64,000 nt of DNA from Pempheris klunzingeri (taxonomy: Eukaryota; Chordata; Actinopteri; Acropomatiformes; Pempheridae): assembly GCF_042242105.1 (NCBI RefSeq), contig NC_092020.1:12405501-12469500 (forward strand), given 5' to 3'. Below, in pieces: positions 50,927-63,520 of the stretch (the stretch's first letter is position 1; each line of letters opens with the position of its first letter). The position numbers were made by a program, and so were the translations under genes. The notes under the pieces were generated by a model. That model did no database searches. It was not told the DNA's origin and saw only the letters and a program-made list of their open reading frames with translations.

Positions 50927-52511
50927 AGCTGCCACGGATACCTGCGAGGAAACAGGTCCACGAGATAAGCAGTGGTACGAACACTGCCGGGAGCAAGACT
51001 CACCCCCTCCTCCAGTGTGTGTGTGTGTACAGGATACTATCAGTGCGATATCTCTGTAAGACTCCAGCCTCGAAGGGCCCAAGTAATGCTCTGAACTGAA
51101 GCTTTTACTTTTTTTTTTTTTTTTTAACAATGACTTAATTAAGCTTCTCCAAACCAGTATCCTGTACTTTACTGTACATTTTCAGGTACTGGTGCAGAGA
51201 GGATGTAGAGAAATGAGATTCTGTGAGTGTGCATCACATACTGAGTTTTGTGGTGTGTGTATGTTCGAGTGTGTGTGCGTGTTTGAAAACTGGCAATTAC
51301 ACATAACATTACACAAAGAAAATGATTATTACAGCGAGAAAATAGAATTCCTGCCAGTGTTGTGGTTGCTTGTATCATGTTGGTGTATGAGTGTGAGTGT
51401 ATGTGTGTGTGTGTACATATTGTATTTCATTATTTTTTATTTGAATATTCTTTCTTCTGGCTCCAAACTGTCCTGAAATCTTTCAGATCCCACTTGATGC
51501 TGTGTAATTGCTGTTCTACTAGTTATTAAACTGACATCTGATCCAGCCTCTGCCTCCATTTCACTATAATCAAATATTAAATGTTTATCAAACCCTGTGA
51601 ATAATCTTAACATTTGACCTGCGATTTTAAACCACAAGTCCCAGTGTGCAAATCTCCGTTCATGCGCCTGCAGAGCTCCTTCCTCCTCCTCCCCTCCCTG
51701 AGGATGTAGACGTGTTTTCATACCGTCGGTGGAAACGCTGGAAGCAAGGGAGCGTCATGCGGGAACAAGCGATAAGGGACTTTTTTAAGGGTTGTGCAAC
51801 ATAATCCATCGCAGCGGTGTGTTTGGTGCAAGCTCGGAGACAAAGGAGCACCAAACTTTGCTGCTGTGGAGCCCCGATCTGAAATAAGAGGCTTTAGCAG
51901 ACTCGTGGTCGGCTCAGCGTCACCGCGATTTTACCCTTTTCTTTTTTACGCGCAAAGCTGCAACACCACTTTTTTAGCGCCGCGTCTTTTTTAATAACAA
52001 CTCTCTGCTGCATGTTGACTGACGATTAGATATCTCACCCAGTGCCGGATCTAAGCCTTTAACAGTTTCTTACCAAATATAGCCACTGTTAATGCTGGAG
52101 TGTCCTTGACGGAGCGGTCTTAGACTGGATCTTTGCAGCGCTGCCAAAGTTTATAATTAAATACCAGGATCACTAAGAGTCATTTGGGTTTTTTTTAACC
52201 AGCTAATTTTGTCCAACCTGCTAAATGTTCACTTGAATCAGTTTGTGTGTTATTACTTTCCTGACTTGTTTTTCTGCCTATTGTGAACTGCAGCATGCTC
52301 ATTTAAAAACGCTCCGTAGCCAAAGACCGCTCTCAACAGAAGCCATTTTTAAGTCTTTGATTTACTCGCCTGTCTTGAGTCAATTCAACACGAGCTGCTC
52401 AACCTGCTCCGGACTGCAGCATTAATCGTTTTTTTTCTTTTATTTTAATTGTTCTTCATATTTCTGTCAATGAGTTTTTGTGCGTCTGGCTCTGGGCGCG
52501 GTGGAGGTGCC
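50927..52511. other. rnf20 3' UTR and tmem109 5' region
   Basis: Candidate rnf20 poly(A) signals are ATTAAA at 51525-51530 and possibly one near 51573. From about 51,660 the sequence is GC-richer and likely holds the tmem109 promoter and 5' UTR. No other gene is seen. Confidence 0.45.
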
Positions 52512-55346
52512 ATGGCTCGGTTTTTCCTCACCATCTGTTTGTTGGCGCTGGGCTGGGCTGGAGCTGAACCTGAGCAAGCCTGGCCGGGAGGGGAGGGCCC
52601 ACCGGCCCCGGTCACCCTCCGTACCGTGATCACCGGGACCTGCCAGGAGGTCCAGCGGTACGCGGAGTCACTGGTGGGGAGCGGCGTGATACGGTCAGCT
52701 GCTGAGGTACAGAGGAGCAGCACCACCTGTTTCTCTCGCTGCACCAGGAAGTGGCTTTACACTCTCCTTTTCCCCACTTAATTCTAAATATTCTATTTTA
52801 CTTGATGTTTGGTCTACCCTCACTGGTTGCTCTGTCACTATTCTTGATCAATAACTGTATCTGATCACTAATTTTCAACTCCAACCCTGTCGTCTTTCTC
52901 CATTCATTCCCTCACCCTTCACACACATTCCCCTCCACATGTCCCCTCAACTTGTTAATCTCTCCTCTGATCCCCTCATCTTCTCTGCCCTCACTTCACG
53001 TCTTCTCATATCCATGCATCCCCCCCTCACTCACTCACACACACTTCTCTGTCTTCCTGCCTTCACCCCTGCTGTGGCTCCCTTTTCCCCAGAGTGCAGT
53101 GTTGTTTCTTGAGTCATTGCTTGGTCAGGAGAACGTCTATACGGTGGCCATGGTAAGAAACCTCCTGGGTGTCTCCATCCAGCCTGCCCTGACATGGTCC
53201 CCTAAACATAGTGCTCTCATGTGGCTCTGTTTGGCTCATGTCACCCCATAGTTAGTGCAGTGAGTGGGAGCGTGACTGGTGAAGCTGTGGGCATACTTGT
53301 TTTTCTGCTTGTGAGCTTGCAGTGATAAGATTCAGTTTAGCTGTTGACAAGTTGGCAAGTAGGATGAAGTTGTTCAACATGTCTCAGTTGGTGGCTCCGT
53401 GGGCAAAAGACAGGGTGTGTACACGATCCTGGGATGACAAATAGACTGAAACGGGGGCCAAATTCTATGTGACTCTGGTTTTCAGCAAGAACACCTTGTT
53501 TGAAAGGAGACTTTTAAGTTATTAGCAATCACGTTTTCCTGAAGGCCAAAGTTAGACAAAATTCTGAACTGACTGTAACAGAGCAACATTTTTTCAAGGT
53601 CTTTGTCAGGCATTGTCTGATAATGTTGCTTTGTTAAACTTATTGGGTGCTTTCAGTACAATGTGCAGATCTTTTGTCCAACTTTTGCCCACAGTTTGTC
53701 ATATTTTGTTTTCTCTTTAATTCAGCAGCAGTAAACCTTTTTAAATGTACACACTCTGCATTGTTAGTCTTCAAAATATAAACCCTGAAGTCAGTTTTGA
53801 AGCATCAATAATGACACGGCGTAAAGTAAAATAAAAATAGGTATAGTATTGTCTATGTCCACAGAAAGGACACAATGCAATTCTGCAGAGTTGAAAATGA
53901 CACATGCCATTTCATTGCCCTGTATGGGCAGCTTCACATGCTACAAAGCTAACATACTAAAACTTTGATGTATGTAATTGGTTGGGAAATTGAGGCTTCT
54001 AGTACCAAACAGAGCAGTAAATGACTTAGTGTGCTTTCAACCGATACACACACTGACGTGGAGTGACAGACGCTTGACTGGCTCTGACATACTGGACAGT
54101 GTTCATGTGTGTGCCAGTGTGTAGTGCAACAGGTGCAGATAAGGTGCTTGTCCACTTCGCTGGGCTACCCTTGACCTTGTCTGACAAGGTGACTCTGTGT
54201 GTGTGTGTGTGTGTGTCTGTTGTGTGTCTGTTGTATGACTTGGGAGGTGGTGAGCAGAGACTGTACAGGAATAGAGAAGGGCACAGTCCAGCTGTCACTG
54301 GCATGCACAGCTGTTTGTCCAAATCAACAATACAGCACTTCTTCTATCTTAAGGTACAGCTCAGCAGCACTTAAAGTCTATGAGAGTTCTCGTATAAACT
54401 GCTGCTGTAAATATATGATGTATATGTGAAAATGAATGAATGAATTATACTGTATTTACGTGCATTAGAACAATGATACATACAGGCTCATATAGGTTGG
54501 GTGTTATTTTGTAAACAGGTCTGTAATTCTGCACAATTAGTAATGTGATCAGAATGCTGCCTCTCTACATAGTTACCTTGTATAATGAAGTCAAATATGT
54601 CTCTGCCCTTCCTCCACACTGCCATAGTTTTTGGAAATGGCGATCCGTTTCCTGGCTGAAGGAGCTGCCAGCGGCCTGAACGTCATCGCTGTTTACGTCA
54701 CAGAGATCCTCAGGGTCACTGGATTTGATGGTGGGTACCAGGATAGGATGTTCGTGTGTGTGTGTGTGAGAGAGAGTGACTGTGCTACTGCGTGTGTCAA
54801 GGCTTTCCTGCATGTTCCACTTTTTCCTCCCGTGTGTGTGTAGCTCACTGCAAATTGTCTGCTTTTTAAGTGCAAGTGAAAATGTGCAGACTTGCCTCCC
54901 CCGCAGGCCATTTGTATGCCACACCTTTTCAAATGTGTGTTTACTCCTGCTGCCTCCAGGGTAACAAACAGGTGTTTTCTCCCTCTACAGCTGCACTGAC
55001 ATTGCCCCGCTTCACTCCAGAAGGTGTGACCGCCATAGCCCAGTGGGGTCTGCTGGCCCTCATTGGCTACTGGGTGCTGACCATTGCTTTCCGTCTGTTG
55101 GTCTGCATGGTGAGGCGGTTGTTCTGGTTGGTGAAAACCGTCTTGGCGCTCTGGCTCTTCGGACTAATCGCCACTGACAAGAATGCCACTGCAGACACCA
55201 CGGCAGTGCGACTGGCCGGCCTGGTGCTGGGATGCGTCCTGTTGACGCTGCTCACTTCTGGCTCTGAAAAGACTTCTGCAGTGGAGCACCGGCTGAGCAG
55301 CCTGGAGGGCCGACTGAAGGCAGTAGAGAAGAGGAAAGGGGAATAG
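52512..55346 (+). CDS. tmem109: Transmembrane protein 109 (mitsugumin-23)
   Basis: Four exons, 52512-52706, 53093-53152, 54628-54730 and 54991-55346, give about 237 residues (human 243). The start at 52512 (GCCATGG) is preferred over the in-frame Met at 52470 because it places a clean signal peptide (MARFFLTICLLALGWAGA) at the N-terminus. Exon 4 has hydrophobic segments GLLALIGYWVLTIAFRLLV, LFWLVKTVLALWLFGLI and LAGLVLGCVLLTLLT, then a charged coiled tail (SSLEGRLKAVEKRKGE), matching the layout of TMEM109. Role by family: ER/SR and nuclear-membrane cation channel linked to stress responses. The poly(A) signal AATAAA is at 55455-55460. Intron 2 contains a weak tRNA-like tract. Confidence 0.85.
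54196..54216. repeat. Short GT repeat in tmem109 intron 2
   Basis: About ten GT units; no feature attached. Confidence 0.85.
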
Positions 55347-56344
55347 TGACCGCGAAGGGTGGATCGGAAAGTTATGATGGACAAAGGTGATGGTAATGTC
55401 CGATAAGAAAATGGTAATATTGATGCTTTCTATGTGTGTCAAACTATTATGGGAAATAAAGTAATCTCTGGGATTTTTCAATCAGAAATGCTCTTTTTGT
55501 TTGTCTTCAAAAAATGCCAAAATAACCACATGGAATATTTTTACCATGATAAATAATTGTAATCACTAGTCGTGTAGTATCGCATTAAAGAAGGTTAATG
55601 GAAACGGTAAAATACAGAAAAACGTCCTCAATTTGGCAAAAAACATAACTTGGAGTGCGCATGGTCACAGCTGTCACCTGTTCAATTTCAACAGCCATTT
55701 GTTGCATATTATAGCTCCCCCTCTCTTCCCTGCTCTCTGTTTGATGTTACGTTTTCCCACTAATAGAAAAAAAAACCAAATTATCTCACAAAAATGCCTT
55801 TTTGAAAAAATAAATAAATAATTGATGCGCCAAATAGAAGATGGAAACACTTAAGTTATGTTTCCACTGTCGGTGTCTTCCCGGATATTCCCTAACACGT
55901 GAAAAACAACATGGCCAATACTAGCTGACATGAGAGAACAATTAAAATTTGCCCAAATGAAACAAATTCCTGTAGACCTAAATTTACTCTCATAGATGGC
56001 CAAGGTTTTGTCTGTGGTTTGCAACTTTTTCTGACAAAACTATCCTTTAGTTTATTCCCAGTTTATTCACAAAAAAAACAGCTGATGGAAATGCACTTAA
56101 CTCACTTTTTTTTTTTTTTTTTTTGCAACATTTCAAAAATTCCCTTGGAAGTAGATGGAAACACCATCACTGACACAAAGGTTGAAAAAGGCTGCTGGCT
56201 GGAACAGTGTGCACACAGGATTGAAGAATTCTTCCAGTCAGATCGTAAACTGTCCTCTATGTGTATAGTTTTCCACAACTGCAAAACGTTATGTAATTCT
56301 TCAATTAAAACAAGACAGCCATACCAATGGCTTTCTGAGGCAGT

Positions 56345-56620
56345 ACTTTGAGGTAAATGCTAACATCAGCATACTAACATTCTTACAATGGCAATGCTAA
56401 TGTGCTGATGTTGGGCAGCTAATGTTCACTAAATTCACCATCTTAATATAGCATGACGGCATGCTAACATTCACTGGAGAAAGTACAGCTGAGGCCGATG
56501 CCAGTATCTTTAGTTTTGCAGGCATCCAGTTATAAACCAAATTATTGGATAAATTACACATTTGACCTGATGGAGCTCTGAGATAAAATGTAAACAGTCA
56601 TTCAGAGACCAGACTGGCAT
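56345..56620. repeat. Old interspersed repeat
   Basis: GCTAATGTGCTGATGTT, AGTACAGCTGAGGC, TTTAGTTTTGCAGGC and GACCTGATGGAGCTCTGAG resemble a repeat common in percomorph genomes. Degenerate, no coding content. Confidence 0.55.
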
Positions 56621-56817
56621 CAATGTAGACATGCCTCTAGCATAGAAAAAATATCTCTGTGGGTGAAACGTATCTTGGATCACGCTTAGCAAGATCCTGG
56701 AATAATCCAGTATTAAACCACCAAATTAATTTTTGATGTCTCAGTTCAGCTCACCACAGCTAGTTGAGTATCTTCAACACAGGCTGAGCGGTGGCCTGTT
56801 GACAGTCTCATCAGTCC

Positions 56818-57038
56818 CCTGTTCCTGATTGGTTCCCTGCTGCTCAGTCAGCTGGAAGCTATGTCTATCCTCTGGGTTCATCAGTGATCTTCACCCCCAC
56901 TGCCACTCCAGCCGAGTGGAACAACCTGACCTCAGTGCCAGAATTATCATTCCTGCTGGCTCGCTCAGCTGCGGCACAAAAACTCACTCCCCTCCTACAC
57001 TCTGCTGTGGTGGAGTACTACGTGGGCCAGATATGAAT
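56818..57038 (+). other. Orphan open block, possible terminal exon or gene relic
   Basis: After an AG (CTCATCAG) a frame of 73 codons stays open to TGA. It includes YVYPLGSSVIFTPTATPAEW and ends SAVVEYYVGQI. The block is GC-richer than its surroundings. I do not recognise the family and found no partner exons on this strand, so it may be a relic, a terminal exon of a missed gene, or chance. Confidence 0.25.
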
Positions 57039-58781
57039 CCACAGTGAAACCAACTGTGAGGTCTAATTGTTTGAGAGAAACAATAGAGAATGATGATGAT
57101 GTGATTCTAGATATAAATGTATTTAGTTAGTTTAATCTGATTGAAGATAACCAAATATGTGATTTAACTCAGTGATAAGATTTCAGTTACTCTGGATGAC
57201 TATTTTGATGTAATTATCAGTTAACTCCTTTCTCAAAGTTTTGGTTAGTTTATATTTTCTTTCTATTAACAGAGACATCTTAAATGCATAATGCTGTACA
57301 TGCATTTCAGGCATTAATCCCTTGCAGTCCTACTTAAAGAACAAGGATGTAACCTTAGGAGAGGTTTTCAGGATCACTGCGGGTAACAAATGTGTCTACA
57401 AAGAATTTGTTGTTCTCTCGTACAGCAGACAAATTTATGGCTCTGTGTTTTTTCTTACAGCACAGAAAAGGCTCAGCTGTCTTTTAACTTCTGCTCAGTT
57501 GAGCTTCCTCTGTGAACTGGTTGGTATGGTGGGAAAGAATTTATGTGCTTGGATGAGCTGCTTGCTGGGTGATGACGTGTTGGGTGGGTGGTGCTTTTGG
57601 TGTCACAGAAATACGTAAATAAGTAAATTATGTTGTTTGTGAAGACTTGGAGTGGAACAGGTACAATTAAAACCATATAGCAGGATGTTGTCAGATTTAA
57701 TGCATATGACTCCTAATACACTGACATACAAACACAACAATGCTCACTATTGTGTTCTTTAAAGGCTCCAGTTGGTGTTGAGATAAAACTCATCCCTACC
57801 CCACAATATATACACAAGTCATAAACTATGACATGCATTCCAAATCAATACACAATTAAAAATAAAATCACTGACATATAGCTGATGAATCGTAAAAGCT
57901 CTAAATATAGCTCTAGTGTACATGTGGGTGCCAAAATGGAGACTTGAAAGGCTGCAGCTGTACTCAGGTTTATGGCTCATATGTGTCTCAGTTCTCTTGT
58001 GATTTATAAATAGTTGATGTTACGTTTTTAAAGTAAGCTGTTCAAGGCACAATGTTGTCATGAGTGCAGTGCACAGGTGTTCTTATGCCTCTGTGTTCTC
58101 CATGCTCTTGAAAATATACACAAGAAATAAGAAATCGGTGCAGATTTCTACACTGTAATGTAATAACATTCAGATATGAGTGTGTGTGTGACTCACCGTC
58201 AGTATGAAGAGACATCTACAGCTCCTTTCAAGTTCATTCTCATTCAGAATCCACATTAAACTACAATGCAAGCATCAACTATTACAGAATCCCACAGGAC
58301 AGGACAATATCTACTACTTATACTGAGAGCACTGTAGAAATAAGGCTACTTTAAGTTCATGCCTCCCTGGAAATGTTCAGTCAAGTTGGTCTGAGATAAA
58401 TTATGTATTCCATACAGAACTGCAGGATGGAGAGAGCAGTTCACTAATAGTCCTTTGAGAAACATTTGAGCCAACTATGTTTAAGTTAGACCCATGAGGT
58501 AGAAAATTACAGCAAATAATACTCAGTTTCATGCACTTGCTTTTTTATAGAAAATTTCCTTTTCACCTCCGGCTTTGAATCTGTGATCCTCATCTCATCC
58601 TCTGCTCATCACGCTTTTGAAGGCTCTAAAGTTCCTAGTAAAGCTGACTTGGATGCAAAACATGTAATATTTTGCACAGTGGAACATTGGGGAATAAGCA
58701 GTCTGTGGAAGAACAGATATGTTGATGATTGAGAGTGTGTCTTTAAAAACTGTAGGTCCCTTAAAAACTGAATAAATGTTA

Positions 58782-59095
58782 AAAGAGTAGTTCAACATTT
58801 TGGGAAATGCACTTATTCATGAGAAGACTGATGCCACTTTTTGGTCTGTATGGTAAATTTGAAGCTATAGCCAGCAGCTAGACAACTTAAGCTTAGCATG
58901 AACACTAGAAACTAGGAGAAATGGGGGTCTCTGTGCAGAGTTAATATTTGTTTAATCCATAAAACATCTAAGTGTAAAAAGATGAAGGACCAGACTACGT
59001 CTTGACTGGGACATGTTGTCAGGCAGCCGGCAGACAGTCCACAAAGTCACTGGTGTATAAGTTTATTTTCCAAAATGTCAAACTATTTCTCTCAT
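58782..59095. mobile_element. Palindromic MITE copy C, both ends present
   Basis: Starts AGTAGTTCAACATTTTGGGA and ends with its inverted match, TTTCCAAAATGTCAAACTAT, giving terminal inverted repeats of about 30 bp. Internal GAAGCTATAGCCAGCAGCTAG matches copies A and B. It lies 56 bp beyond the stop of the second Ig receptor, within its likely 3' UTR. Confidence 0.7.
59062..59067 (-). terminator. Candidate poly(A) signal of the second Ig receptor
   Basis: AATAAA on the minus strand, 84 bp past the stop codon and inside the end of MITE copy C. Confidence 0.4.
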
Positions 59096-59150
59096 GTCCC
59101 ACTAATGAATGGGTTCCCTAATTTGATTGTACCTTTGAAAATCAAGGCTC

Positions 59151-62100
59151 TCAGAGGAAGTTGAGTTTGTCTGAGGTATAAACATCACAGTAAGAGGGGT
59201 CTGAATTGAGAAGGGGAGCAGAGGGAAAAGTCATCCCCTTTAGTTCAAACTGCGGCGTAGGGACAGATGGAGCGTCTGCCTGCTCTGCTGGAGCTACAAC
59301 CTGGAGAAGAAAAGACAGACATGTTCCTGTTTATCATTAAGTCACAATCAGGCTCTTATATTGTTGCAGAACTGCCTGAATTAAGTCTAAAACACAGATA
59401 TTAGTTTCTGTAAATGTATATTCTGGTCAAATTATTGCCACGAATGTTTTGATGCATTATCATAAAGCATTTTTTGTATCATTAGTATAACAGTTAGTGT
59501 AATATATTAGCATTATAACTGAACAATCAAAATATACTGTTTCATTAGTTAGATGTTCGGCTGCACAATCAGTACAAAAGCCTTGCAACAAATTTGACCT
59601 TTTGGATGCTTAGTATGTTTACTTTTTGTTGATATGCTCATCCCTTCATATATGTACAGTAAAGAGTGTCAGCAAAGACCTTTGAACACAGACACAGACT
59701 GCAAGCTCCAAAACATCTACTGAGTTAAAGTAAAAGTCCCATATATGCTCATTTCAAAATTCATACTTGTATTTGGATGTCCTACTAGGACAGATTTACA
59801 CGGTCTATGGTTTGTTTTCAAGGCCCGTCTGAATGCTCCGTTTTAGAGGAACAGAATCTGCGTGCTTTACTCTCGTCTAGACATCTTCGTGTTAATGGGA
59901 GACAGTCTTAGTGAGGAAAAACAATTAGGTGGATTCAGTAGGTTTTCAGTGGGCCTACTAAAGAGCTGGAGAAAGTCATATGTTCACCTGTTCTCCTTAT
60001 GACATCACAAGATAAGCCAAATCCAAACAGTGTGTTTTCACAAACATTTACTGAAAAATGGAGAAGGAGAGAGGATGGTCTTTCCTCATAGTTTGGTGGT
60101 CCGAAGGCACACGTGGGACATATACTCATGTTGAGAAGACATTTAAAAGTGCATTTTGCATAATAAGGGACCTTTAACACCTGTCTGACATAGTGACCAC
60201 TAAAACTGAACATCATGGGCTTCACGGGGCGGGGTTGTTGTACTGGACAACAACATTAGATTGGAAAAAATAAGCTACTCAATATGAATTGTAGAACGCA
60301 GTGTCAGTAGACACGGGCCTTATGGAAAGATTGTTTTATCAACAGGTAAATCGGTGTTAAGAGGCTTGTAACAATATTTTACATTGTGTGCTGCTAGGTA
60401 ACATGGGAAATTACAGCACAAAACAACAATAGGCCATTGTTTTAAGAGTTTCCTAAAACTGATGGTCGAACAGTTGAGAAGTGAAAGCAAAAACCATACT
60501 CATATGCTTCTCCTTTTACATAAAGAAGGTAAGAGACAAAACTACATGACAAACAGAGTGACACCACTGACAGGGCTGACCTGCCACCAGTATTGTGGTC
60601 CACCAGTGATGAGAAATGTGAGGTTACAGGTACCCTGTGGAGTTCTGACAACTAGTTGCACTATGGAGCAACATTTTTAGCGTACCTCAGAATAAGCTGG
60701 CGGCACGTCCACAGGAGGAGGATTGTGTATCTGCAGAGTGAAACAACACATATTAGCAGAGTACAGGGAAGACAATAAACAGAGCTCAAGTGTTGAGACA
60801 ATTATGAAATGCAACACACACTGACCAGCGGGCCAGTTGGAGTACAGGAAGGCTGAGGGGGGTAGTCCGTCTCCGAGGGCGGACTGAGCTCGTCTGGCCT
60901 CGGTCCAGCAGGCTCCCTGTCATACTGCAGTTTGAATGAAACAGAGACAAAGTGGGTTCACGTGATTTCAACAGCAGGATTTTTACTTGTACACACTCAA
61001 ACAAGTGTCGAGGGCAGAATGTGCTCACCTCTTGGTAATGCACGGCAGGTTGAGGTTCGTCTTCAGCAGTCTCACTTTGGTCCTTTTTGGAGCTCTTCCC
61101 ACTACAGCAGCACTTCACGCAACAACGGCAGCAAATTGCAGCGAGGGAAAGGCCAACGCCAATCCCAATGTAAGATGGTTCAAATTGTTCTGCTGAAATA
61201 ATGAGTACACAGAAAGATTATTAAAAGAAAGAAGATAATGGAAATAATCATTAGTTGCAGACCTATTACCAGACCAGGCTGTGGGTTGTAGATATTAGTA
61301 AACAGGTACAGAATGTGTAAGAGAATAATAAGGTGGAAACACACCACTAATGAGGCAAACATTAGGTTTTTATGATTGAATTGAAACAAACAAAGCTAAA
61401 GGCTTTTTATGACAAGATGATATTTCAATAACACAGTCACCTTGACAATGATCAAAAAACACACAGTTTACTTACGCTCATCTACTTCCAGATTCACCAC
61501 TAAGGCTGTATCGCCATTTGAATCTCTGACCTCATAGCGCCCTCTGCACGACGTTCTGATGTCCTCATTTAAAATCCCACATGGATCTAAGACGTCAAAC
61601 TCGTTGCAAATCAACAGATCCACAACCCGCCACTGCAGCCTGCCTTTACGAACTATCTCTGCCTCCATCTCCGTCTGGCCGTGTTCACTTTCTGGGAAGA
61701 AGTAGATGTTGCAGGACTTTGATTCCAGATTAGAAGTGAAGCTGAAGATTTCACCTGGAGTCTTTGTATAGGACTTTGTGGATGCTGGAAGAGAGGACGC
61801 ACAAATCAGAGCATATCAAAGTGATTCTCCTCCCAGAATCTTTTGAGTACCAAACACTCATCCAGGTGCTTGATGTAAGTTTTTAGTGTTCTACCAAGCC
61901 TTTAAAAAGTGACGAAATTGATTAAACTCAGTTGAAGAAGACTGTTGAGTCTTAACCATGAACAAGTTAATGCAAAGCATCGACACTAACGACACAACTT
62001 AAGTTGAGTATAAACACTATAGTCAAAAAAAGAAAATGAAACACTGTTTAGCTTGACCATTGTGTATTTTTGAGTTATGGGTTTGATATCTTTACCCATA

Positions 62101-63520
62101 AGGTCATGTAATCATAAAAAAACACAGTAGGACATTGACATTTTCGGTTGATGTACTTGTGTATTCGAACCTACAGTCAGTTTTTAGATGAATGACCAAG
62201 AAAAGACAACCACAGTGCCTTGGCAAACAGGAAAGGAAGGGAAATGAACTGAGACAAAGCAGGATCCTCACCTATGACATCAATGGTAGTTCTAGACAGT
62301 GCTCTCTGATTTTGGTCTCTTAGTACATAGCGGCCACTGTCTCTCTGGGTTAAATCAGACATTACAAAGAAGTAATCCACCACCTTCCGCCTACTGTCCT
62401 CTTTGGCTGGAGGGTCATTGTGTTTCCACAAGATTGTCACATCTGAGCTGTAACTAGGGGTGAACTCAATGGAATGGGCCATTGTGAGAAGCCTTATTCT
62501 GTATGTGCTCCCATACAGCTGATCATGCGAGAGGCCTACAAAAAACAGAAAAAGTTATTACCAAACATCATTTGAGCCCTTTTATGCAGTGTTTTTTTAT
62601 TATTTGAACATGCTTGTATGAATTGATTACCTTATGTTTGACTAAAATAGCATATGTAAGAATGTCACTTAATTTAGCAATCTTTGATGATAAGCAAGAT
62701 TAACTTTTTAATGGATGTACTGATGCATTATGTCACCATTATGTTATATCTAATAACTTATCTTTTCACCACTGCAGATGCTTATGACTGAGAAGGCTTA
62801 CATAGGACTATTCAGACTTTATACTTCAGAAAGAGTACCAATACCACAATGCTAAAATACTTTGTTGGTCAGTAAGTAAGCCCATATGTACCTTTAGCTA
62901 AACTTTAAGTATTACCAATACAAGTGCTCATTATGTATCCCTTAAAAAGAGTTGCATTTTGAAGCAAATGGTCCCAAAAGTTGATCTAACAACAAAATGT
63001 GCATAAATTACTAATTTGTGTAACATAATAATGAGAAGAATGAGACATAAAACATAATAAAAAGAATTCTTCAAGACTTCGGGGTCTCTCCTCTGCTGTT
63101 TTGTTGCAGGACAAGTTATTAATATCATTAATGGAACACGACCTTACATAACTCATAACATCAGTGTGGGTATGCAGCGCATCTAATATATTATAAAGCA
63201 TTATCTTGTAGGAGCTGATCAGATGTTTTGTATGTAGAATTAATGTAACTAGTACCGATGGCTGTTTAGTGAAACAAAAACTAAACATTTTTCCTCTGAA
63301 CTGTACCGTGAGTGGGAGTGTCGAGTAGCATACACAGGAAATACTCAATTAGGCTTTTAAATAACACAAAAGTGTACATTTTATAAGAGCCACAAATTTT
63401 ACTTACTCAACAGTCTTAGTCTTTACACTCAGGAAAACAGGTTATAATAATATTTTCTTACGATTACTCACCCATACCAACACAGGCACCCAGCAACAGC
63501 AACAGCAACATCATTATCAT
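59151..63520 (-). CDS. Ig-superfamily receptor, two Ig-like domains, long Pro/Tyr tail
   Basis: Seven coding exons: 63472-63520, 62272-62535, 61476-61784, 61029-61192, 60826-60924, 60686-60730 and 59151-59300; phases join to about 359 residues. Exon 1 is a signal peptide (MIMMLLLLLLGACVGM). Exon 2 is an Ig-like domain with ILWKHNDPP and QRDSGRYVL but no cysteines. Exon 3 is a second, cysteine-bearing Ig-like domain ending CRGRYEVRDSNGDTALVVN. Exon 4 has a short membrane helix (SYIGIGVGLSLAAI) then CCRCCVKCCC, a likely palmitoylation cluster. The tail has VHYQEY, TDYPPQP, PPAYSEV (a PPxY motif and weak ITIM-like core) and SYCDVYTSDKL. The exon plan (49-nt first exon, phase 1-1 Ig exons) mirrors the receptor at 432-2251. 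Probably a fish CD2/SLAM-type leukocyte receptor; orthologue unknown. Confidence 0.78.

Larger units (their letters stand above)
55347..59150. other. Spacer between tmem109 and the second Ig receptor
   Basis: Holds the tmem109 3' end, an AT-rich stretch with repeated TGGAAAC motifs (55,590-56,165, perhaps an old MITE), a dispersed repeat at 56,345-56,620, an orphan coding-like block at 56,818-57,038 and MITE copy C. The 57,050-58,780 stretch is AT-rich with no convincing gene. Confidence 0.5.

Noticed and set aside
57322-57450. Segment reading GEVFRITAGNKCVYKEFVV, faintly like a macrodomain start.
   Set aside because: The resemblance is limited to a few residues, and no further macrodomain motifs or exons follow.
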